A stretch of 64,000 nt of DNA from Copromyces sp. CBS 386.78 (Eukaryota > Ascomycota > Sordariomycetes > Sordariales > Sordariaceae). Below are positions 12,000 to 23,829 of the stretch, in pieces (positions within the stretch are counted from its first letter, which is position 1; the number at the start of each line of letters is the position of its first letter). A program made the position numbers and the translations under genes. The stretch spans positions 124,001-188,000 of the forward strand of contig MU839167.1 of NCBI GenBank assembly GCA_030685235.1, read 5' to 3'. The notes under the pieces are model-generated. The model was not told the DNA's origin and ran no database searches. It saw only the letters and a list, made by a program, of their open reading frames with translations.

Positions 12000-14350
12000 T
12001 ATAATAGACTAGCTTGAAATATAGCCCAAAATTTATTTCTAAATTTCCTTCCGTACCGAATTTAAATTACTATTATATCGACTAATATTTTAAGAATTCC
12101 CTATAAAGATGTTTAATAGTAGTAGTAGCGTATTCTACCCTCCTACTATTAAAGATATTTTTAATATAATTTAAATTCAATTGTAATTCTATATTATTTA
12201 TAATACTTTAGCCGACTATACGCTAGAATTAATTACGTTACTTACTATATTATATATATAATAGCGTAATTATTATAAATTATATAAATTTAAGGATAGC
12301 GTTTAGAAATAAAGAGATATTTGTAATTAGGTTATTATAATAACGTTTATTATTATAAATTCGTTCGCCCTATAGAAAAGTATTTTTATTCTATAGTTAT
12401 TTAATATTTATTTTAAGAATAATTCTATATAATTACGCGTATAAAATATATTAATTTGCTTTGGTATAATATTTTTATATAATATTATTTTCAAAATTAT
12501 TAATTATTTTATTGAAATTTCTATAGTATATATCCCCCTTATTTAGCTTTTATATCTTTTTTTTATTTTTATTATATATTAATAATGTTAAAGGCTAATT
12601 TTAAATTCGTTAGCCGGGACCCGAATATAATTATTATTTATAATAATTTCAATTTCGTAGACTACGTCGGTAGCCTTGATATTCGGTAGTAAAATATTAT
12701 ATAGAATTTTACTATATATTTCTTTACCGGTAATCCTAATATTTACGGCCCGTTTATATTATTTCAATAGCGCCTACATATTAAATTCGAAATTAATTAA
12801 TTCTTTAACTATTTTAGCATTATACCGCCATCCTTAGACCAGGTGGCGCATTACTTTACTAAAGGCCGACTAGCTTCTATCTTTACTTAGAAGAGTAAGT
12901 AGATTATTCCCGATTTTCTAATAATTAAATAATTACGTACTTCTAATATTCATATACTATACATTCCTACTATCGCGGAGAATGAAGGTTAAATCGCTAG
13001 CGTTTATCGTTTTTATAATAAGCTTTTCCTTAATATTTTTAGATTTAATAAAGATAATTTTAGTGATTAGTTTATTTTAATCTATAATAATTAGAAAACG
13101 ATATCCTTTATTCAACATATTATTTTCGACTAATTTAAAATTAATTATATTTATAACTATAAGTAGTAAATCTTTACTATCCCTATATTCTTTTATATTT
13201 TTATAAACTATATTAATATAATATTTTATATTTTTTAGCCCTTATTAATATAGAATATCGAAGGCTTCGGGAGGAGTATTCGAATAAAAAAGGATAAAAT
13301 TAAATTTTATAACGGTCGGTATTTATTAGAAGATTCGTTTACTTTTAAAATCCTAACCGTCCTTATTGCTAAATTCGTTGAATATAAATATTTATTTAAA
13401 TTTAATTTTATAGAATATTTTATATACTAAGTAATAATTAATATTAGGGAAGATTATATTAATTAGCAATTATATTCTATTTATAACGAAATCTTTTTTC
13501 CAATTATATAATTTAAATAATAAATAGTTTTAGGGAAGACGGATATAAATTACTATAATATATATCGTTACTTATAGGTTATTCGTATTTTTATAGTATT
13601 TAATAAAGCCGTTTCCGTAGGAAATTATAGTATATTACGTAAAATTATTAACCTACTTCCTATCCTCTTTTATAGTAGGAAGTCTAATAACTATAGGCCC
13701 GAAATATTATATTTAATATAACTACTTCGCCCCGAAGTTACAAATTAAGCGTTCGCTAATACTATTTTATAATTTATTATAGTACGATATTTTATAGCTA
13801 GTAATAAATAGAAGGCAATTAATATAGTATTCGAATATATTAATATATCCTTTACTTAAAATATTAAATAAAATAAGAATTCTACCTATAATACCCGGAC
13901 TATATTTATCTAACTTTCTGCTATTAGCCTATATATTATAGCTCTCTGTAAAGTAGTAGAAAATAATATACGAATTTATTAGGCTAGTACATATATAAAC
14001 CTATTTACTAATAGAAATATTATAAATTATATTTATATAATATATTAGAATAGGTAGGCGCGTTGAGGATATACTATTTTCCGACTACTTAATAATTCGG
14101 AATTTAATACCCCTAATATTTTATAATTTAGCTTTACTACGCTACTAGAATTAAAATTCGACGCCTTTAATATAAAGGAAATCCGGCCTTTGTAGGTAAA
14201 TAAATAAATAATAATCTAAAACCCCGAACGGCTTACTAGGCAAATAGAAATAGATACGGGAGAAATAATTATCGACAATAACGAGGGCGAATAAACATAT
14301 TTTAGCGAAGGCGTTAATTCGGATAATAATTTCGTATAGTATTTTTCTTA
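12000..14350 (+). pseudogene. DUF6589-type protein relic
   Basis: Read through stops, the plus strand shows an ordered series of blocks that I associate with fungal DUF6589 proteins. They are 'YNNFNFVDYVGSLDIR' (about 12640-12690), then 'FTTYFFTG', then 'IPTIAENEGQIASVYRFYNK' (about 12965-13025), then 'LFLNIFRFNKDNFSDQFILI' and 'YNNQKTISFIQH' (13025-13110). A long C-terminal half runs to about 14.3 kb with 'EDILFSD' and an acidic end. Family members carry DNFNF-x-D, TENEGT and YGDQKT at the same places. The family is often multicopy in fungal genomes; its role is not established. Decayed by transitions throughout. Confidence 0.6.
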
Positions 14351-14660
14351 TAAATTTTTTAAATATTTATATAAAGTAGCCCGAAAAAGGTTTAAAGTAC
14401 CCGTTATATAAGTTAATTTCGTATATATTTCGCGTTTTTGTAGGATATTTATAAAGGTAGTACAATACGGCACATTCGTAGGGTATTAATATAGGGAATT
14501 AGAATTTAAATTAATAAAAAGTAAAAAAGTAATCTGCCCCGGGTTCGAACCGGCAGCCTACTAATATATTAAATTATTACCCAAATATTTATTTTCCCGC
14601 CTATAATTAATATTAGAATAATACTAGCCGCGTTACCACTTATATTAGCGGACTATAGGA
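14351..14660. other. decayed DNA with an isolated GGTTCGAACC-like motif
   Basis: Contains CCCCGGGTTCGAACCGGC at about 14537-14554, resembling a tRNA T-arm. No matching A box or acceptor stem at the right distance is visible on either strand. No gene called. Confidence 0.4.
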
Positions 14661-14667
14661 TAAAGGC

Positions 14668-15320
14668 GTAAGAATATATATTATAAAAAAGGTATATTAT
14701 AAACGGATAAGAGTAATATAATAGGCGTCGTTTAATTCCTATAAGGGCAATCTAATTACTACCGACCTTACTTAAAGTTATTACCTTTTTACGTACCCCT
14801 TATTTAATTTACTTCGGACGACCTTTATAAACCTCTAAGCATTCTTCTAATTCGTATAATATTTAGAAGTCCTTATTTATATTTTAAGATTTAAAATCGC
14901 TATTAAAGTTAATGGTTAGTACGTATAAAAATATAATATTTTTATAAATAAAATTAAACCGGGCGTTAAAGAGTTTAATTTTTACCCGATTCCCGATATA
15001 CGCTTCAAAAAGTCTTTATAAATTATTAAATATATTGAATTTAAACTAGAGAAGTTTTTTGCTTTTTAATTCGATTTAACTAATTTTATTATTCTAAATT
15101 CGAATAAAAATAAAATATTAAGAATATATATTATAAAGAAGGTATATTATAAATAAATAGGAATAGTATAGCGGGCGTCGTTTAATTTTTATAAGGGTAA
15201 GTTAATTACTGCCGACTTTATCCGAATCGTCGCCTTTTTACGTACCCTATATTTAATCTACTTCGGACGACCTTTGTAAGTTTTTAAAAATTTATTTAAA
15301 TTATATAATATCTAGTAAAA
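14668..15320 (+). repeat. pair of ~200-bp direct repeats, 450 bases apart
   Basis: 14668-14870 and 15118-15320 share order and spacing, for example AAGAATATATATTATAAA at the start, GGCGTCGTTTAATT, TTTTTACGTACCC and ACTTCGGACGACCTTT. Differences are almost all transitions. They could be remnant LTRs of a very short element or a segmental duplication; the ~250 bases between them are not recognisable. Confidence 0.65.
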
Positions 15321-15774
15321 TTTATTAATATTTATTTAATATTTAACTAATCATATTTAATATAGTTAGGCTTTTATTTATATTTTTTCACTAGGATAAA
15401 GTATTTTTTTCTTTAATTATAGTAAATTCGTTTAACATTATTTCTATTACTTTATCTAAATTTTATAAAGGATATAAAAATTTTTAACCCCAATAAAATC
15501 TAAATATAAATTAATATTATTCGGCTTTAAAAGGATAATATGATAATTTAAAATTACTATATAAATTAAATAATATATTAGGATGAAATATATAGGGATG
15601 AAATTTGTTTACCCTAATATTTATTATTTTATTTTATATATATTAAATTTATTACCCCCTATATATTTGAAACGAACGACGGAATAGAATTTATAGTAGT
15701 AAAAATATATTTATTATAATAATATTCGAAGATCGTAAATAATTAAAATTAAGAACTTAAGACGATTTTATATA
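15321..15774. other. decayed DNA, nothing recognised
   Basis: AT-rich, no readable frame or repeat match seen elsewhere in the window. Confidence 0.4.
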
Positions 15775-16188
15775 GAGAAACGCTATTCGCACCGTAGCAA
15801 AACGCTATTCGCACCGCCGTCAAAAATGAAAATCCTAAGTTACTCCACGGAATCTAGGCTATACCGCTTAATATTAGTATTGGAATTTTTGTAATTTTTT
15901 ACTCTATCTTACACGACTTTGGCCAATATATTCAGGCTATCCTACAAAGCTCAAAACACTAGGTGCTCAAAAATGAAAGTTTTAATTTATAAAGTTAAGG
16001 ACGTATTTTTAAAGGTACTAAACGACATTACGTAAGGACCCCACCTAGCTTATAAAATATAGAAAAATTCAAGGAATTCTATATACTTATTTATATATTT
16101 ATAGCTTGAGACTTGGCGAAGTTATACTTTGTTTTATTTTGGACGGCGGTGTATAAAGCGTTTATCAGCGGTGCGAATAGCGTTTCTC
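15775..16188. mobile_element. 414-bp MITE, copy 1
   Basis: Begins GAGAAACGCTATTCGCACCG and ends with the reverse complement of the same 20 bases. Inside the left end the motif CGCTATTCGCACCG occurs twice (15781 and 15803). Flanks TTTATATA (15767-15774) and TTTAGATA (16189-16196) match at 7 of 8 bases, fitting the 8-bp target duplication seen in copy 2 (39103-39516), which is exactly the same length. It is non-coding. The doubled terminal motif, GAGAAA tip and 8-bp duplication tie it to the MULE family in this window. Confidence 0.85.
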
Positions 16189-16196
16189 TTTAGATA

Positions 16197-16276
16197 ATAA
16201 ATAATATTAATAAATATTAATATTTTAACCGGACTACTAATTTTAGGAAATATTTTATAATAATTAAATCTTTATT
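16197..16276. other. short decayed spacer
   Basis: AT-rich, no recognised content between the MITE and the following repeat block. Confidence 0.4.
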
Positions 16277-17544
16277 TATATTATAGATTTAATACTCCGA
16301 ATTCGGCCAGAATAAATTATCGTAGGGATATAATAATATTTATAGGGGGAATAGAGCGTAGAATAATTCGTCCTATTTCCCATCTTCCTTTAAATATATA
16401 TAGAATTTCTTGTTTAAAATTATTAATAGCTTTTTAGGAGTACGATAGGAAAAGATTTTTAACTTTAATCTAATCTTTCGAAATAACTGCTCTACTATTA
16501 AATCCGGAGGTCTACTAATATTATACCCTATTTTATCGTCTCCCCTATAGAATTTAAGTATTATTGCTTATTTTATATTCTATTTACTATAAATTAGTAT
16601 TTTTACCTAATCTTAATAATATTTAAGGGGTAATTTTAATATTAAAAATAATTAAAGGATATTAAACTTATTTAAATTTATAATATTTATCGATGCCCTA
16701 TTCTATTTCGTCTTCGCATTTCTAATATTCATTTATAATTTCCAATTTCTTCGCTCTCTTCATAAAGTCTATATAGGAAGTATATATTCATCTTCGCTTA
16801 TCCTACGCTTTATTTAGTATTAACTAATATTTTTACCTAATCCTAATAGTATTTGGAGGGTAATTTTAATATTAGGAATAATTAAAGGATATTAGACTTA
16901 TTTAAGTTCGTAATATTTATTAATGCCCTATTTTATTTCGTCTTCGTATTTTTAATATCTATTTATGATTTTTAATTTCTTCGCTCTCTTTATAAAGTTT
17001 ATATAAAAAGTATATATTCTTCTTCGCTTATTTTATATTTTATTTAATACTAATTAATATTTTTATTTAGTCCTGGTAATATTTAAGGGGTAATTTTAGT
17101 ATTAGGAATAATTAGAGGATATTAAATTTATTTAGGCTCGTAATATTTATCGATACCTTATTCTCTTTCGTTTTCGAAAATAGTTAAACCCGAATTATAT
17201 ATTTAAAGGGAAGGTTACTACTCTATAGTAGTATTATTGAGGAATATACGGGTAGTTATATATTATGGATTTAATACCCCGAATTCGGCCGGAATAAATT
17301 ATTATAAGGATATAATAATATTTATAGGAAGAATAAAATATAAAATAATTTATCCTATTTCTTATTTTCCTTCAAATATATATAGAATTTTTCGTTTAAA
17401 GTTATTAGTAGCTTTTTAAAAGTATAATAGGAAAAGATTTCTAATTTTAATCTAATTTTTTAAAATAACTATTCTACTATTAAATTTAAAAGTCTATTAA
17501 TATTATACCCTACTTTATCGTCTCCCCTATAGGATTTAAATATT
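16277..17544 (+). repeat. repeat block: 286-bp direct repeats flanking a 230-bp tandem array
   Basis: The direct repeats are 16277-16562 and 17259-17544, offset 982; anchor GAATTCGGCC at 16299 and 17281. Between them lies a tandem array of about 2.65 units with a 230-bp period, 16567-17177 (anchors TTTTACCTAA at 16601 and 16831, TTTTATTTAG at 17061). Unit differences are transitions, so the array is older than at least part of the decay. No protein recognised; the symmetrical layout could be a short LTR-type element with an expanded interior or a local duplication. Confidence 0.7.
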
Positions 17545-18427
17545 GTAATAGTATTACCGATAGTACTAATCGTATTACCGTAAATAATAATCCCCCCTCT
17601 AATAAAACCTATAAATAATATTTATAAAAATATTAATAATAAATAAATTAAAATAAGCCTAAAGGGCAGCTACGAATTAAGAAATAATATTAAGAGATCC
17701 CGCCCCCCTATAGGATTTACGCGGCTAGCTGGCCACCGTTCAAATTAGAATAAGCCTAGAGGGTAGCTACGAATTAAAAAATAATATTAAAAGATCCCGC
17801 CCCCTTATAGGATTTATACAGCTAGCCGGCTACTATTACTTCTAATTGTAAACCTTCCTCGCTAGGCTATAATTACTAAAATTAATAATCGGTATTCCGG
17901 GAGGTATTATATCGATAATTAAAACTTAATATACGACCGGGCATATATTCCCCAAAAAGAACTATTTAACGCTATTAATAATAATAATAAAAGTATTAAA
18001 TCTAATAATTTCTAAAACTATAGTAAGAAGCCTCTAATTCTTTAATATTTAACGATAGCGGGTAATTAATAATACCTTTTATAATAGCCCTTATAAAATT
18101 TATACCCCGTCTAAATATTAATACTAACTTCTATATCCGTAACAATTCCTAATTAATTTACTACAATTCGACCTCTTTAAACTCTATTTAAAGTATTTTT
18201 AAAAATAATAATATAAATACCTACCTAATTTATCCCTTCCTACTTCTAATCGTCCTATAGAATTAAATTAATTAATAAATTAATTAACAAATATCTATCC
18301 TTTATCTTTAATAATACTAATATCCCCTATATAATTTATATAGTTAATAAACGTTGTACGTAAGCTATACTCTAAGCGCGAAAAAATTTAATATACTTTT
18401 TCCCTCGATCCCAATTTTACTTTCAAT
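17545..18427 (+). other. decayed DNA with a 97-bp tandem duplication
   Basis: AATAAGCCTA..GGG.AGCTACGAATTA recurs at 17652 and 17749, the two units also sharing AAGATCCCGCCCCC/TATAGGATTTA. The rest to 18427 gives a faint plus-strand frame but nothing nameable. Confidence 0.5.
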
Positions 18428-18905
18428 TTATTAAATATCTTCTATCGAAAGAAGAGCTATTATAGCATCGAACTCGTTATAATAGGATTCTTCTCTATCG
18501 AAAATATATAAAGCCGCTTAAAGCAAAAAACCGTTTAAAGGAGGAATAATATTTTAAATAGCTTAAAAAAAACTTTCCGGGCCGGTTCTTACCCGGCATT
18601 AAATCTATAGCCCCAAAACCACTAGGCTAAAAATATATTAACTTCGAAATCAATATTAATAAAAATTAAAATAAGAATTTTATATTTGGTTTATTAAATA
18701 TCTTCTATCGAAAGAAAAGCTACCGTAGTATTAAATTCGCTATAATAGGATTCCTCTCTATCGAAGATATATAGGGCCGCCTAAAATAAAAAACTATCTA
18801 AAGGAAAAATAACGTTTTAAATAATTTAAAAAGAATTTTCCGGGCCGGTTCTTACCTAATATTAAATTTATAGCCCTAAAACTACTAAATTAGAAGCCGC
18901 CGGGC
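18428..18905 (+). repeat. tandem duplication, ~215-bp units offset by 263 bases
   Basis: TTATTAAATATCTTCTATCG at 18428 and 18691 start two parallel copies. Both run through CTTTCCGGGCCGGTTCTTAC / TTTTCCGGGCCGGTTCTTAC to about 18645 and 18900. Differences are mostly C/T or G/A. The segment between the copies is unrelated. Confidence 0.7.
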
Positions 18906-19274
18906 TAAAATATTAAGATACTCCCGAAAGCCGATTATCCGGCAGGCTAGCCCAAAATAATAAACTTCGAAAATTTACTTAATCTTTTTTAATAAACAAT
19001 ATTAATACTATAATAATAATTATCCGTATACTTTATTATACGAATTTATAAATATATTATATATATTATTTTTTAAATCCCTTTTACTTCTCCTACTTCT
19101 ACTTCTTACCGGCGCTTGAACGTATTAATTTTAATTTCTATACTAAACTAGCCTATTTCCTTTCATAGTTATATTTAAACTTTTTTTATAGAATTATTAT
19201 TAATAATTAAATAATAGTTTATATATTTAATATAAATTATCGAAGGGGGGGCTTATATAGCGAAGAATCTTTCT
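18906..19274. other. decayed DNA, nothing recognised
   Basis: Pyrimidine-rich and AT-rich runs only. No frame or repeat match seen. Confidence 0.4.
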
Positions 19275-19460
19275 TACATTTTATTTAAATTCCGCTAACG
19301 AAGAATTTTATTTATATTTTCGTTCGGGTTCCGCCTACAGCTCTATAATAAATAATTAAATAATAATTTATAAATTAAATACAAATTATTAGAACTATAG
19401 GCGGAACCCGACCGAAAATACAAATAAGATTCTTCGTTAGTAGAACTCGAACAAAAATAT
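19275..19460. repeat. large imperfect palindrome, ~78-bp arms
   Basis: The left arm 19275-19352 and right arm 19385-19460 are inverted copies around a ~32-base AT-rich loop. The inner core GGTTCCGCCTA/TAGGCGGAACC is near perfect. Remaining mismatches are C/T or G/A on one arm, so the arms were probably nearly identical before decay. It could be a foldback element or the fused ends of a MITE. Confidence 0.7.
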
Positions 19461-20177
19461 AAAAAAAATTCGTAAGGACTTATTCGGTAGTAACGGGTTT
19501 AGTAACCTTAAATAATAAACGGGAAAAATCCTATATAACTATTTCTTCATTACTATTATTTCTTATTTCGGGAATATAAAGACGGTTATTCTATCGTTAT
19601 TATAAGGGTATATAATATAATTCGTTACATTAAAAGTTTTAAATTCTTTAAAAGTATTACCGAAAATAGGTTTCGAATATTAATTCCCTCCTACTTCTTC
19701 ACAAAAATATTCAATTATTTAGAATTAACTTAAATAACCGTTATCGATAATATATTTAATAAAGTCTATCTTCTAAAAAGGGTTAAATAAAAGTTAAAGG
19801 TATACGTAATTATCGGACGTTTAATAAATTCTAACGAATAGTGCAAAATAAAGAACGGTATTAATTTATTAATTAAAATTAATTTAAAATATAGTTTCGT
19901 AATTATAGTATTATAATATAAATAATTATAATATTATATAAAGGCGAAAATAAATTTAAAGAAAATAGAATATTAAATTTGAACTAATAGTATTAAAATT
20001 AGAAGGGATAAATTATAATATATATATAAGCCGTTTATTTTTATATCCTTCGGCTTTTCTTTTATAGTAGAATACGTTAAAATATTATATCCTATTTAAT
20101 ATTCGTCAAATAAAATCTTATATAATTATATAAAGGATAATTTCTAAGGGCGGTATAATATATAAATATAAAAATAA
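19461..20177 (+). other. decayed coding-like DNA, unidentified
   Basis: A plus-strand frame can be followed through TAG stops from about 19550 to 20080, rich in Ile/Lys/Asn. I do not recognise it. It ends at the terminal repeat of the second MULE. Confidence 0.35.
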
Positions 20178-23100
20178 GAGAACATCTTTCTGCACTGCCA
20201 TAAAAGTCTTACGACACTATCGCCCCACCCTTCCCGCGCGCCAAGGCGCGCTATTGCACCCCAAAATTTTTGAGCTAATTAGATCGCTCATATCCATTTA
20301 AATCTCTATACCTTCGTTAGCAAACCATACTGCGCCCGCTAAGCCCCTAGATTATAGCCCATTATATATTTAAACCCCTATATAAGCTAGATTTTATAAC
20401 TAATAATCTATTGTTATACTTAATAATTTATATTATCGTATCGCATCTTCTATTACCTATTACTATTACTATTACCACCCTCCCTATAATTAATTAAACC
20501 ACTATTGTACATATTATAAAATATCCCTAAATAAATAAAGCGCTAGTATTTATCAATAGTAAAAAATAATACATTATCTTTCTATACGTTTTACAATTAA
20601 CTATAATATAAATAGCCAACGTAACTCCCTAGCCGACGGGTATATATAACCGTAGCGCATACCCCAGTTAAGCAATCAACTTTAATCTTATCGACCCCAA
20701 TCTAAGACCCTCAATAAGCAATACCCTTAGCGAGCTCCCTAGCGAGTCCTATACCCCTAGCGAACTCCCTAACGAGCCTACCTCAACGCAACCTATAGAG
20801 ATCGATAACGACGACGAGGAGACCTCTATCCATCCCCCCCCTTACGAGCACAGCGACTACCCTATTTTTAATACCTAATACGAAACCCTTAATAAGTTAA
20901 TTACAGCCGTATAATAGTAGGGATACGAGTTTAATTATAATCTAATAAAAGATCGCTCTATAAATTCCTAAACTAATATCAGTTATATACGTTATAAATT
21001 TATTTATTTAACTAGTCCTATTTGTAAAACCAATAATCATTTTCGTTCTATATTAATATCGAAATAGGGATATTTTTAATAGGGGAATACTAAATTATTA
21101 AAATATAATAATAGGAAATAGACCTTTTACTTTCGTAAAAATTATAAATTTTATAATTACCTTCCTAATAATAAATTATTTATATATATAACGTTCAAAA
21201 TTGAATATAAAACTTTTGTAGCCTTATATTTAAACTATCCTAATATAAAGAACCGCGAGATTACTAGCGAATTACGTAAGAAATTCCCAAACTTCTATTT
21301 TATAAAAAATTAATTCGTTAACTTTTATTATCGATTTAAAAAGGAAGTAGAATTTAGATACAACCCTTTCCAGCTTACTATAAAATTATTAAAGGAGAAA
21401 GGGGTCTACTTTAAAATTAATTAAATTAACGAATCTAAAATTAAACCGATTGCCCTCTTTTAAAATAATCTATAGGGAGAATAGATATAGAAGTAGAATC
21501 CTTAAGTCTAAATATACGATAATACGTATAAAACCAATAATAAAGGCTTCGCTTTCTTCTAAATTATTAGTATATATAGCGTTAGCTATATTTTTAACTA
21601 CGGTTTTAAATTATTTAATAATAAGCGGTAAAAAAGTTTTAATTAGCTTATAAATAAAATCAATATTCATTGTAAAGCTATTTAAGCTAATAAGCCTAGG
21701 ATTATTATTATAAACTATAATATAATAATAAGGGTAGCCATTAAATAAGTCTACCCCTAAGTAGAATTACAACTTTATATCTTTTATATTAATATGAATA
21801 TAATATTAAATATTAAGCGCAAATCAAATAAAAAAGTCGCCGCCTTAATTACTAATATTTATACTACTATAATATAAATACAAATATAGCGAAAAATATC
21901 AGTATTAATATCGGCCCAACCTACGCCAGCGCAACCTAGTGATACAACGAATTTAGAAGATTTTAATAATGAAAATCGAAAGGTAATTAGTAGTTTTAAC
22001 TGCTTAATAAATAATATAAATTCGTTAGAGGCTATACTTAATACTGTAGAATATTTAAGAATAGGCCTTTATACCCTTTAGAAATATATATATTACGTAT
22101 ATACGGTTAACAATTTTAAGTCTACCTTTAAAAAGCTCTATAATTACTTTGCATACTAAACCGCAATTATTATATATTTAAAAGAGATTTATATAGCAGT
22201 AAAGGAAGAGTAGGCTACTTATTATATTAATAAACGCTTAAATTTCGGCTATCGTACTATATCGCCTATTAAATTAATAAACCGTACTTTAAAAAATTAT
22301 ATTATTAATAATAAATTTATACTCATCCCTATACAATTTATAGTAAACTAACTATCTTTATTTATATAGGTTCGAATCCCGTTATCGCCGCCGTTATATA
22401 AAGTTTCAAACTATCTAACAATATAAAAGAGAATATTGAAAATAAAGTTTTAAAGTAAACTACCCGCGTTAAATACGAATATTTTATTTAGCTATAAGTA
22501 AAAAATACCTATAGAAAGCTCTATTAGAAAGCCTTCAATAAAATTATTTATTAACGTTATATTATATTCGGTGCGGTCCCTACGGTAGCTAACCTAAACC
22601 CCGATAAGTTAGAGCTATATATTAATAAATTTACTATACAATATAACTTGCCTTATTCGTATATAATATTCGAAACCCTTTTCGACCGATTTTAAATATT
22701 TATACTTAATAAATTCGATTATTACCCCTACTAGTAATTTTATAGATCGCTTAATAACAAGGATAAATATTTGAAATATTAGGATTTTAATAAGGTTACG
22801 AAGTTTAAAGGTCGGTTCTACTATAATACTCCCTTTACTCTAAAACTTCGTACTCCCTAATTAATTATACCAATTAATATTCGAATTCTAATACCCCGAC
22901 CGACTACGCTAATAAATACCCAAACTCCTCTTCCCTCTATAACGCTAACGTATATATAAGCATTACAACCTCGCCCTCGTAACCGTCCCCCAGGACGAAA
23001 CAACATTTTAAAGCCTTCTCGTAGCCGTTAACTTATATTTTCGATACGCTTAGCGCCTTCTATCCAGCGAAATATATTTAGTTAGGAAGGGGTTAATTTA

Positions 23101-23752
23101 AAGGTAGAAGATAACGCTAACTACTGCCAACCTCTAGCCGGTATACAAAGTAGAAGACAAGGCCGCCTTCGTAGTAGTATATAGAAAGGTAGGGGAGGAG
23201 GAGAGAAGGGAAGTAACGCTACCCGGAGTAAAGGAAATTATACTATTAAAACTACGAAAGGAAGAGGCACTCTAACTAGTACTCAACGGCGTAGCATACG
23301 TATCGCTAGTACGCAAGCCTAATAAAGGAGGGAGATTCTAAAGCTTTCGCTAGGACGATTATACGATAAATATTAAATATATAATAAATATATAAATTAA
23401 TATAGATTGAGTACGATTAATTAATTACTTAATTAAGCGATGTACGACTGTGCGATATACGACCGTACCGCTAAGTACGCTATAAAGTACGTTATAAAGT
23501 AGCTGATTTAAGTATAAATATAAGTGTAAATCTGGGCTAGGTACGTAATATTTTATAAAAGAATATAATGCCCAAATTTCTATGCGAAATTTATAAAAGA
23601 ATATAATTGCGAAGTAGAGTGTAGACCGCGATTTGGATGCGAGCGATTTAATTGGCTCAAAAATTTTAGGGTGTATTAGCGCGCGGGAAGGGTGTAAGTA
23701 GGTGGGGCGACAGTGTCGTAAGACTTTTATAGCAATGTAGAAAGATGTTCTT
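20178..23752 (+). mobile_element. MULE copy 2, heavily RIP-mutated
   Basis: The terminal inverted repeats (about 20178-20240 and 23690-23752) pair with a few transition mismatches. They start GAGAACATC and its decayed partner AAGAACATC, and the inner part GTCTTACGACACT is identical on both sides. The interior follows the MULE at 59477-62966 base for base in order. There is a 5' UTR intron-like stretch, a start codon converted from ATG to ATA at 20612, a transposase relic, and a 3' region with GATGTACGACTGTGCG-like repeats. No clean target duplication could be read. Confidence 0.9.
20612..23330 (+). pseudogene. MULE transposase relic (copy 2)
   Basis: Homologous along its length to the transposase at 59891-62583. 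Examples are the block around 22027-22080 (…TVEYLRIGLYTL), which matches 61320-61375, and the 'SPIKLINRTLKNYI' segment at about 22265-22310, where the preserved copy has SPVESANRNLKSF with the third catalytic Glu. That Glu is Lys here. Start codon ATA, dozens of TAG/TAA stops, and the C-terminal RGG/AT-hook tail is decayed. Inactive. Confidence 0.85.
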
Positions 23753-23829
23753 ATAATTAAAGGCAATAATATCTTATATTATCTTTAGCATTTATATAAC
23801 GAATCCTCTCCACTACCTACCCTAATTCC

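Noticed and set aside
14530..14640. Possible tRNA gene (GGTTCGAACC palindrome)
   Set aside because: The motif is self-complementary, so it reads as a B box either way. No A box at the right distance and no acceptor pairing.
18575..18645. Possible tRNA on the minus strand (CCTAGTGG ... GGGTAAGAACC)
   Set aside because: The A-to-B spacing is only about 36 bases, the B box lacks TTC, and no cloverleaf can be drawn.
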